From: Gymnothorax reevesii
Taxonomy: Eukaryota > Chordata > Actinopteri > Anguilliformes > Muraenidae
DNA length: 64,000 nt
Assembly: GCA_029721435.1 (NCBI GenBank)
Contig: CM056574.1
Location: forward strand, 33,436,001 to 33,500,000
Reading direction: 5' to 3'
Shown piece by piece: positions 39,386 to 51,300 of the stretch; the first letter of the stretch is position 1; each line of letters opens with the position of its first letter. Below the pieces are notes generated by a model that saw nothing but the letters and a program-made list of their open reading frames with translations, was not told where the DNA came from and made no database searches. The position numbers and the translations under genes were made by a program.

Positions 39386-42300
39386 CGCTTTGACTTCCAT
39401 TCATTATTTGTGTATCTATGCAGCCTTTGCTTAATCTTAACAATAAGCAACGCATGCCTAACCCAAACCCTTACCCTAACCTTAACCTTAATTCTAAGCT
39501 TACCCCAGCCTTAACTAATAATAATAATTAATTATTATTAATAATAACATTAACTAATAATAACTAATAGTGTGTGAGGACAGACAAAAGTTGCCTATAA
39601 TGTCCCCACTCTGCTGGAGAAAAAAAAATTATAGTGCTCACTGAGTAGCAAGTAGAAGAACACACACACACTCATACACACACACACACACACACACACA
39701 CGAAGCCTCAGCCACACTCGGTGAGGTGAGAGTAACCCAGCCATGCTCCAGTTACTGCTAGCCCCTTCAATGGGCCAGCAGTATGGAGACAATCCGATTA
39801 TCTTTTGTTTGGGTTCTGCATAATGTCTCGCCCCAGAGGAACCCCCTCCTCACCTCGTCGGGTCAGGACACGGCCCCCCTCACCGCCTCCTTAAAAGGAC
39901 CTTAACCCCTTAAGTGAAAGTTGCAGTGACCAGTAACGGAAACCCAACACAAAATTACATTTTCACACTAACCCAAACAATACAATATAATCACACCCCA
40001 TAAACAAACACTGTTATCATACTCAGCATACAAAGTGATTATAACAGAAACTCACATGGATTACTCACGAACTATATTATTATAGACACAGAGCGCACAA
40101 AAAATGCACAATTATTTTCACGAAGAGATACCCACAGAAATCTACAGCACACATTATAAACACTTTCAACGCAAATTGCCATTGTAAGCTCTCGTAAATG
40201 CTGTGACATATGTACCAAACACATACAGTTCAACATACAAGTTAACTAGTCGCGGTATGGGCAGGTGCAATCAGATGGTGATGTCATGTGGACAGCGCAG
40301 GAGAACTCCTATCTTCCAACAGAGCACCCTATTGGATGGATTCATACCCTATGGCTGGTCCCAGCAGTGATGTCATTACCTGGGTGGAGTCCAGCCTCGG
40401 TTCACACAGACTGTGTTATAAATCTTCCTTCAGATGTAATTCAGAGAGACTTACAGTCGAGGGAGTTCACACAGACAGCGCCACGTGCCATATGCCCAGA
40501 GAAAATAGCGTTCACAGCATTTGTTTCCGCCGACGCTGGCCGTAAAAACCAGGCTAGTAGCCCTGCCCCTAATCCCTTAGTTGTTGAGAGGCTCAGCGAC
40601 TAATAAGTTAATTGGGACTGACCAGACATGAACTTCGACCTCTCTGGCCAGGAAGTCAGCGAGCTCGCAGGAGCACAGAGGGATCTGGCCAGCTGGCAGC
40701 CACATACCCGCTGACATCACAGCTGCTTTATATGAGGTGGAGGAGGCAGCCAATCACTGCCTAACACCGAACCAAACATTTACAAAACCAGCCTATTACA
40801 AGCTGAGAAGACAGGAATACACCTCTCATTTGCATTTCGCTGTATCTGTGCTATTCAGCAACATTATCCTACTGGCAATAAAGACCTTGATACAAAATGA
40901 AATTTATATGACTTTAATTTTACTAGCAATGGTGATTATACTTCTGTGGCAGTTTTTCCTTTGTCTTATGAAAAATATAGCCAGTGGAGTAATTATGAAA
41001 GTATAACAAAGCAGCATTTGGGCCATCATTGTGAAACCATCGGTAATGTAATTTTAGTGGGATAAATAAGAAGTCCCCTGGCAGACATGTTATAGACTAG
41101 ATTTGTTTGCCTTCTTTGTGAGCTGCCCTCTTGTTTGTTTCCAGCCTTAGGCTGCACAGTCCACACCAAAAATATTTGGAAACCCTGCTAAATTAATCCA
41201 GCTAAATTATGGATTTATCTGATCAGTGATCAGAGATTTTTATTCCTGGTCTGAAGGAGCTTCAGTGTCTCTCAGCAATTAATTAAACAATTAAACCAGT
41301 CAATTATACAGTCAACTTACATCATCTGATTACTTGGGTCCAAACTGATTGTCAAGTGCTGATGTCAAGTCAGAAATAACCAGCACACTATGCTGCTGTC
41401 CAAGACCATGAATGGAGACCACTGGGCCAAAGTAATAGTGGCTTTGCTGTCCCAGCATGGAAGTCTTTGGTCATTTATCCTGCCTCCCTACCCTGTGCAC
41501 TATGTGCTTCGCTGCGAGCACTGCTGTCCACAATCATATACACCAGAGGTGTACTTACTTTTCACAGATGGGGCTGGACGGATGCTCTTGCTGTTAAAGC
41601 TGCCGCGCATAATTACAGGAACATACTGAAAAACACAGACAAAAATTACCTTCTGTAAAAACACAGGCAAAAATCACCTATCAAAACACAGGCAAAATTC
41701 ACCTGCTATCAAAACACAGGCAAAACTCAGCATGAGTCACACACCACACAAAAATCAGCATCAGTCAAAACCGAGGCACAAATAAACATACAACGAGTCA
41801 ACCCAAGCAAAAGCCATGAGGTCAAAATCGGCATCAATCACACAACATTAAAAATCGATATCTGTCTCTCACCGGCAAAAATCAGCATTAGTTACATAAC
41901 ATGCAAGAATCAGTATCAGTCACAACCCAGTTAAAAAATAGCATCAATCATAATCTGAGGAAAAATCAGCACAACCCCATCAAAAATCAGCATCAATCAC
42001 ATCAAACAGGAATCAGCGTCAGTCACAATCCAGTCAAAAATTGGCATCAGTCACATCAAAGAGGAATCAGCCTCTGTCATACCACAGGTCAAAAATCAGC
42101 ATCAGTCACAATTTGGGCAAAAATCAACATCAGTCGCAACCCCAGAGGAAATTAGCATCAGCCTTGAAAAGAATAAAAAAATAGCATAAGTCATAAACCA
42201 GGCCAATATTAGCATCAGTGACACACCATAAAACCAACTAGAAAAAAATCAGCATTAGTTAGATAGCATGCAAGAATCAGGATCAGTCACAACCCCATGA

Positions 42301-45292
42301 AAAATCAACATCAGTCATAATCCCATCAAAAATCAGCATCAGTCTCAAACCAGTCAAAAATCAGCATCAGTCACAACCCCATCAAAAATCAGCATCAGTT
42401 TCAAACCAGTCTAAAATCAGCATCAGTCGCAAACCAGTCAAAAATCAGCATCAGTCTCAAACCAGTCAAAAATCAGCATCAGTCACAATCCAAGCAAAAA
42501 TCAAAATCAGTCTCAAATCAGTCAAAAATCAGAATCATTCACAACCCAGTCAAAAATCAGCATCAGTCTCAAATAAGTCCAAAATCAGTATCAGTCACAA
42601 CCCAAGCAAAAATCGGCATCAGTCACAGCCGAGTCAAAAATCTGCATCAGTGGGAACACAGGGAAATAACAGCTTCAGTCACAACTGAGGCCTGAATAAG
42701 AATCAGTCACAGGAAAGACAGGATTCAGAACCACTCCCAACGCGTGTAGAAATCAGCATCAGTCACAACACTGGGAAATTTCAGCTTTAGTCACAACATT
42801 GGGAAAATCAGCATCAGTCAGGCAGAAATCAGTATCACAACACAGGGAAAAATCAGCCACAGTCACGAAGCAGGCAGAAATCAGCACACATATCCTGTAG
42901 AAATCAGCATCAGCTGCAACATGAGTAAAATTCATTATCAGTTGATGAATCAATCCAGCTTAAGCAGGAACTGATTTCACATTTGGTGGCCAGACCTAAC
43001 CTGTGCTTGTGGATGGAACCTTTACCAACCGAGCTGGTTAGGATTTCAAAGTTACAGAATAATTCCAGCAAGCACTGCAAATATCTAATTCCCCATTATT
43101 TTGCCATCCATTCCAGTCCCTTGCACGTTTTGTGGTTTTACAGCTCAGCTTAATTTCAAAAGGTCACTCCCTGCACACGCTACTGTTTCAACTACAGATG
43201 AAAGCCAGATATTTTATTGGACAGGTTCACCACAGGCTGTGTGTTCTAGTTCTGGTTTAGGTTCACATAATGTGTCACACTGAAATGTCACTGCTAATTG
43301 AGGCAGATTGAAAGCCCCAAAGTGACCATACCTGACATTTATAGAGTTATAAAAATGACATGCTGCACGAGCAGTGTTAGATTTAAAGAGGTAGTAGTTT
43401 TTATTGGGGAGGGGATGGGGCTTGAGAAAGGGCACAGTGCACAGGATAACCCCTGACCTCGTCTATCGGGAACTCCTCCTCCATCACTCTCAGCTGGGGG
43501 ATGTTGGTCTTCAGGCTGGAGCCAGGCAGGAGCTGGGTGTAGTCCCTGACATGCCTGTCCTGAAGGAAGAGGAACAGGGATTGTTTTGTATCTGCCTGTG
43601 TGTGTGGGCAGTGGCAGTTTTACACGGGGGCCTACAGGGGCCCCTGCTGATGTCCTGTGCCCCCCTGCTGGCCCCTGTGCTGACTGAATAATAAAATTAT
43701 ACTGTATATTTTTTTACGATGATATGTGCTAGTGCCAAAATTGGACCTAATGTCACTCAACATTCTACATGGACTGATTAGAGCGACGCACCAAAGTGTG
43801 TTGGCTACCTGCGTTTGCTTTCACTGATCTCAATACGTTGGCTGGGATTTGAATACGAGCGCGGCAACCAGCAAGAACAACCTGTTGCGAGAGACGAAGG
43901 TTAGCTAAACGACTGCACCTTATAAAGTAAATTGTTGTAGACGTGGCCGTGTTACTGTTGTTCCCCATTCCAGCAACGAAAGCTTGTTGTCAAGTTTGTA
44001 AATGTCTCTTAGAATTACGTTACGAATCACACTCGGCAAAGTACTAATGAAAAGTTCCACACGATGGTGCGATGTTAACCACTAACCTCATCTGACTGGG
44101 CTGTTCCATTTTGAAAAATAATAGGATACGAAGTGAAGTAATCAACAATAGCCTATCTGCCCTTGCTCAGTAGGGATGGTTATTTGTGTGATGAGATGTA
44201 TGCATCGCTTTACATTTTTTTCTTCTTCTAAGACTGTCATGAAACAAGGAAGGGATATGGCCTCCTTTTTCGCCAGAGTAAAAAAAAAAATTTTATTACA
44301 GGAAACCAAATAAATCGCATATATGGCAATATTTGCCTAGTATTAGTGCAATTCACAAACCTATGATTGTATTTCAGTTGACCGCATCAACCGTTGACCG
44401 CAATTAATTACTCCGCAGTAATATTGGCTTCCATAAATGGAAATGACACATTGTGTCTGAGAGAGTGGAGGGTATGCGTATATAGGCTATGTATGTTTTA
44501 TGATTATGTTGATTAATTATTTCATTGTGATTACAGTATCTAGAACCAGTTGTTTTGTTAGTACTATTTTGCTTCATTTGAATGAATCAACACCTTTTCA
44601 AAACTAGCTTCAATCCACAGATACTGTAGTACTGTATATTTGTAATTTGGATTCATGTTTGAAGAACTAACACTCCTCAATTACCAGATCCTTCTAAGTA
44701 CTGTAGCTCTGTCTGTCACTAAGTCAGCATGACATGCACACCTGTGTGAGCTGCTATGTATTCAGGCACTGGAGGCATATTTTGTAAATAAGTGTGAAGA
44801 CTGGACTCTCAAGTCAGTGGCCATGAATACAGACGGGTTTGTACAAATGTTACTTGTGTGCTGTGGTTCTGATAGGCCCAATAACTGATGAGGAGTTTTG
44901 TTTTCTAAGAACGAGTCGCCCATTCTTAAGGCCATAAGCCATTTGATTTGTCTGATACTTCACACTTTATTATGTTGTATTTTATTTTCCATTTTTGATG
45001 GCCATCAGTCAATGCAATTTTTCTTCAAGAAAAAATCTTCAGCATGATTTTATAGGCTAAAGCAAAATAGAAATTTTCAATGCTTTAATATCATTGTTGT
45101 TGCGTTTTAAAATTATTTTTGGGCTTTTTGCCCTTATTCACACAGGAAAGTTTAGAGAGCCAGGGAGTGAGTGGTGTTGCAGCACGTCTCAGCTGCAGGC
45201 CCATGTCTAGGGCCATCATTACTGTTTTTAATGTGCCCCCCTGATTAAACACTGGCCCCACCTGGGCCCCCCCACTAAAATTTGTCTAGAAC

Positions 45293-45348
<56 letters not shown>

Positions 45349-48300
45349 AGATTGTTCTGACAAGAGGATTTAATGCAAGGCTGAGACACAATAGCATCGT
45401 AAACACATGCAGTCACAAAACAAAGCCTACACTGACACCCCCAAAAGCAAAGGAATTTCCCTAAAATGTCCCAAATCCTCAGCAACACTATTAGTCTGTG
45501 CCTCCAGTCATGGCAAGCTCTCAATTTGATCAACAATATGTGGCAAATTACAAAAGAATCGGACAACTAGTTTTTATTACTATGGCCAAAAATGTTTAAT
45601 TTTCACACAAAGCACCCCCTGGAAGCAAACAGTGTGATCAGGAATTCACCAAAATTTTATCATTTCTTCCTCTGAATGATATCTAACTGCCTGCTGAGAA
45701 TTGATCACCCACTTTGAAAACTGGTGAAGTTATCAGGCAAAAATGTTACATTTTCACGCAAAGCAACCACTAGAAGCAAATTGTCATCAAAATTCAATCA
45801 GTTCTTCCAGTCTATGATACACAACTACCTGCTGAAAATGGATAACCCACTTTAAAAACTGTTGGAGTTATTGGCCAAAATTGTAGAATTTTCATGCAAA
45901 GCGCTTCCTGGAAACGAACAGCAAGATCAGAAATTCGCCAAAATTTCATAATGTCTTCCTCTAAATGATTTATAACTGCCTATTGAGAATGGATCAACTA
46001 TTTTGAAAACTGGCGCAGTTATTGGCCAATATGTAAATTTGCAAGCAAAGAAACCCCTCACAGCAAACTGTCCTCAAAATTGAATCATTTCTTCCAGTCT
46101 ATGATAATTAACTACCTGCTGAAAATGGATTACCAGCCTTAAAAACTGTTGCAGTTATTGGCCAAAAGTGTAGAATTTTCATGCAAAGCGCCCCCTGGTA
46201 GCAAATTGTTTCATCAGAAATTTGCCAAAATTAGTCAGTTCTTCCTCCCTATGATGTCTAACTACCTGCCAAGAATGGATAACCAACTTGAGAAACTTTT
46301 GCAGTTATCACTCTAATGCTTAATCTCTGCGGCGACGGACACATACATTGACTGCATAATCCTCCCATGACATAGGCAGGGTGTGATCAGCAATGTGTTA
46401 GCTCTGTGCAAAGGAAACGAGGGCTAGTCTTTGTGTAACTCGAGCGAATCACGTATCACGGTTGGACTTAACAGTTCCACTCAGTATGTGGAGGGGGGTA
46501 ATTCACAATAACATAAATATAAATACATAGTACAAGCAAATATGCATGCAAGCACAAAAATTCTTATTAAAGTTTGATAAATTTCACATGGAAATCTTGA
46601 TATGTGGAAATAAAGGCGCATAAGACACACCAACACAGCTCACCAGTTTTTGTTGAGAAGCGGACAAGTCTTGTAGAATCTGCTCCACAATGCTCTCTGC
46701 CAGGCAAATGCTCACAGACAGTTTTAATTCTCTGAGAAAGAGGGATAAACGAATAGATGGGCAGAGATGGAAAAGTGAGAGAGAAGATACAGATGAAGGC
46801 AGAAAGGAAAGGAGAAAGGAGGATGACAAGAAAGAGGTAGGGAAAAGGAGATTAACAGATCCATAATAATACCATATCCATATTTCAGAACCAGAAGCAT
46901 GAAAACCCAGAGTGGATGCCATATTTGTAAGTGCAGAAAGCAAAACATACCCATGAAGTGAGTCAATACTGACACAATTAAACAAGAATGAGCCGCATGT
47001 CCATTAATTCAAAAAATTCTCTCAATCATGAATAAAAGAAACACCCTACCCACAGTCTCTGAAGCTGACACAGTGATGTCAAACCATTAATTTGATACTG
47101 TAATTAAGCAAGAATGGATTCATTTGGTGAAAAAGTCACACAAGGCGGTATTTTTTAGCCTTAAATATTTCAAAATATGGGGGAGTATATGCTTACATTC
47201 ACGTACAAAAAATGGGAGTGTGTGAGAGTCTACGGTCAGGTCAAATTAATAAGGCAAATTAAGCTGAAAGTCTGCATCTGATAAAGTAAATATTTACTAA
47301 TCCATATATTCGAACACCCTGGAAGGCAAACTATCACACTGTTTAAGTACTTAATTAGCATGTTCCAACAATTGTCATTATCTCATCACTTTTTTATGAA
47401 ATGACAGCGATGACAAAATAATTGACGCCTCAGCCAGTAATGAAACCTGAGAGTCTTTTCCTATTGTGATGAAGTTAGAGAGCATATCTGGAGGTACGCT
47501 ACTTAGCCTAAAGTAGTAGACAATAACTATGTGGATATTAATTTTGGACAATCCAAAATTATGGACATTAATACTGAACTGGTCAACTCTCTGTTGCCAT
47601 TATGGCCTCTGCCACCTGCTGTTCTGCTAAGGCTTTATGCTTGATGGCGAATCAGTGCTGCCGGGATTTGATGCCATTCGGCCACAAGAGCATCTGCGTG
47701 GTAAAGCACTGATGCTGGGCATAAGGCCTGGTTCGCAGCTGGCTTTCAAATTGATCTAAAAGCTGTCGGTGAGGTTCAGGCCAGACCAGTCAAGCTCTTA
47801 CAGATTGTTATTGACAACACTATATACGGATCATGTTTATGTGCCCAGGGCATCGTCATTCTGATGCAGGGAAAGACCATCCCTTAACAGCAAAGAAAAC
47901 ATTTATTTAAACTCTTATTCAATAAAATTACATTCTTCTCATTCCATAAAATTCTTTTTGTGAATTTTTGTGATTTTTCTGCACAGAGGGGTCTATTCTC
48001 CCATGCGCTTAAGTCGAAAAAAGCGCGTAGCTACGCGCTTTTCAGCCTACGCGTATTCTCCCCTCGACTTAAGTCTGTGCACTACGCGCCTTGAAGGCAC
48101 TTACGCGCTTGGGGCGGAGCAAGGCCAAAATCGGGGCGTTTCCGGGCGTTTCTCATGCAAATAACACTTACGCGTATTCTCCCCCTGGTTTACGCGCTTT
48201 TTCTGTTAAGCGCTTTAGAGGGCTGTATTAAGGTCTAGCGCCAACATTAGGCTAAATTGAATATTGCGTTTAATGTCGGTTATAGGCCGAATTTTAACAT

Positions 48301-51300
48301 TACTTTTATTTTATTTAACATCGTAAAGGTTGAGACATTTAATATTCGATTGTTCTTCCTTATTTCTAAACTACATTTCTCAAAGCCATGATAATTTATC
48401 AAACGAAATCATCACATGATATTACGCATCAGCCTCTTCTCCAATCAGTTAAATTACAAACGCAAAACAATTAATTAATACGAGTATACATAAGACCATC
48501 ATTCTACCATGCCCTCAAAATCTAAAGCCAAAATGCCAGTCCTGCATTTGCTTGCACTCTTGCGTGATTGGGAAAGAGTAAGAGGAGCGCGCCGAGCTCG
48601 AAGACGAACACGCATATATCGGTTTACATCTCCCCACCGAAGCCACATCCAGAACGATTCGCAGCTTAATTCCTCGGATCAGCCTTCATTGCTTGCCTGC
48701 AATACAACACCAACATCTGTGAAATTTGGTTTTCGGCTTAGGCTCGACGTCGCCATCATTGTCTTCCATTTTCTATTAAAAAGTTGTGATATTCTCACGA
48801 GTGAGGGGATTGATTTTCTACCCTGGCAAATACCAAAGCACAATCCATTTGTTAATCAATTTTAGCCTTTAAAGAATAGCCGACATGGGAAGAATCATTA
48901 TCAGTAAAAGGGATAATTGATTATAATAAAGTATTAGGCACAAGTTCAAGTGAATGTGTCGCTCAAATCAAATAGGATGATAGGCTATGGATACGGAATT
49001 CCGTCATTACTGAGGCGGTTTCGGGGCGGGGAGATGACCGCCTGCGGGGTAAGAGTCCTTGTTAAAACGTTTCCATGCCCTTTAGTTGCAAACCTGACAT
49101 CGGAGTAGTTTTCAAGTGCGCAATTTCTAAATGAGATCATATAAACTGTCTTTGATTGTCTTTGTGTGACTAGAATGTTCCCTTTGTCTTCTTCCCTGTC
49201 TTCCACGGAACAAACAGGCTGGTGTAGGAGGGGCACATTTTCAATGATCTGATTGCGCTGATCGAGAAGCCTAAATTCTTTATTTATTATTTCATTATCG
49301 CGGCAATTTGTTTGTATGCATAGCTTAAATGCCATGGTGGCTAGAGCGAGAAATAACAAGTGTTTGTCACTAACATATTCCCCGCCGCCGCAATTTTGTG
49401 TGTCCGTACGGACGGAGCCCAATTCTATATCCCCCGCTTCGCGCTAATCGCGCGGCGGGGGATAAATAAAGAGATGTCTGAATTACGTCTTGAAATTGGT
49501 ACGGCCTACTATTACAGCGGCATATAAAACCTCGTATCTTCACAATGACAAACTTCACAGGAAAATAAAAAATAAATATAAAATAAAATAAAAATAATAA
49601 TTATAATAATATAAATGGATAAATATAGTTTAAAATAAAAATGTTTAATTTTGCATGTAAGAATAGTGGACATTCGAGTTTTCGTTTCTTATCAGTTTGG
49701 AGATACGAGGTTTTATCAGCAGGCCGACGATATTCAAATTTAAAGTCTGGTTTGCGTTTTCCATGGACCACAAATGCGTTTTCATGGTTAATCAGAAAAT
49801 TCTTTTTCCATGTTTTCCTGATATCCATAATCAATGAGCTTTGTACAGAGTCTGCCTCTCTTTTGAATTAGGCACACCTCTTTCATAAGGCCGCCTACAT
49901 TCTGAAGTTAAGCGCTGTGGGCGTGATCGAAGCGAGTAGGGGAGAATACGCGTAACTCAAAAGCGCTTAACTCGAAGCGCGTAAAAAAAGACTTACGCGC
50001 TAATGGGAGAATAGACCCCAGAGTGATCAAATATGAAACTTCTGAAATACAACTCATTAGCAAAAGCTCATAAACGCTGCTACTCCGTGTGTTTTAGCCA
50101 ATCAAAAACTACTGCTTGTGGCAATGTCCAGGATATTATGACACAAATGGACACCGAGCAGCTGATCAATATAAAGTGTATACAAATTGGTCTTGATTAT
50201 CACTCGTGCTGCAGCTTAATTTTACAAAGAAAGATCAAGGTTCGATATTAACCGTGATTATTAAAATCTGAGCGACAAAATCTGCCATAATGTAGTGGAG
50301 CGCGGCAGTTGGTTGCTCCAACGAAACGAGAAACTCAGACCGAGCAATGAAGTGTCACCGGTTATGTTCTGCACACTATGCATTATGCATACTGGTACAA
50401 CAGTTCTCAACTGTCATTGTTTTTTAACCTCAACGCGCATAAGAGTTCCGGTATTCGGGTGACATGGCAAGCCATCTCCATTCCAACAAACATGGCGCAC
50501 CACCAAATCGAAGCTTCTTGAACTGATTTAGTCGTTCAAAGAAATTTTTCAAAAATTACCCGTGTGTGTGGGTGTGTGTGCTCCAGTTTGCATAGTTGAG
50601 GACAAAATCTTGAGAAAACTCAAGTAGTGGGAGAACATTTTTAGTTGTGAGGACATTTTGGATGGTCCTCACAAATGATTACCGAGGATTAAAGCCGATT
50701 GGGTTAAGCAAGGGTTAGGGTTGATCACATTTGGGTTCAGGTGCAGGAAAGACAGTACAAAATGAAAGTCAACTCAATGTCCTCACAAGGATAGCTATAC
50801 AAACATCTGTGTGCGTACATGCGTGCGTGCGTGCGCATACGAGTGTATTGTGTACCTGAGCTTATTTCGGATCAACTCCCCCGCCTGGTGCTCTAGTGTC
50901 TCCTGCAAAAAGTGTCCTGTCTGCCGGGACTTCCTGGCCACAGAGTCAGCGAGCTTCTCGCTGATGCTGGACCTGTGGAGGACCGAGGGGCAAACAGCCT
51001 GCACAGACTGCAGCATGGACTGGACCAGCTCCTGTGACACATGAATAAGAGGGAGAAAATCCACTTGTGGATTTCATCTGTGGAGACTTTCCCCTTCTGT
51101 GACCTCACAGTGGTCACCCAGGCTTGTCAAATCACATTACTTCTTCCATCACTCCAATCCCACCTCGTCCCCCCCCCCCATCCCTGTGGGCCAAAGATTC
51201 AAATCCCCTAAGATGCTGGCAAACTGCACTGGTTTCTGGAGGCAATTCAGCTTATTCTGTGGATGGTGCCAAAAAGTAAATTTCCCCATTGAAGTCATTG

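Larger units (their letters stand above)
47989..50018. mobile_element. Harbinger-like DNA transposon, decayed, 2.03 kb
   Basis: Inverted ends GGGTCTATTCTCCCATGCGC and TTAGCGCGTAAGTC-type (right end reads GGGAGAATAGACCC). The 5-bp CAGAG directly outside both ends looks like a target duplication; if the ends have one more G it becomes AGA. The ends carry repeated TACGCG, AAGCGC and TATTCTCCC motifs in both orientations. Two interior ORFs (48509-48865 plus, 48985-49422 minus) may be remains of element proteins. Confidence 0.65.

Noticed and set aside
39455..39512. True telomere or chromosome end
   Set aside because: Only a few degenerate CCTAA units inside an intron.
39849..39881. Possible exon between w13 and w12 with donor GACGAG|gtgagg
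   Set aside because: In the required phase it hits a stop; the exon at 41559-41625 fits all phases.
40455..40542. Possible exon reading [12 protein letters not shown] with donor gtaagtc
   Set aside because: The acceptor is weak and the phase-0 frame has a stop; the resemblance to a CARMIL basic motif is short.
41901..42155. 84-residue ORF with NQH repeats
   Set aside because: It lies wholly in the 28-bp minisatellite and reflects the repeat unit.
41641..42935. CRISPR-like array
   Set aside because: Units follow each other directly with graded mutations and no unique spacers; the host is a vertebrate.
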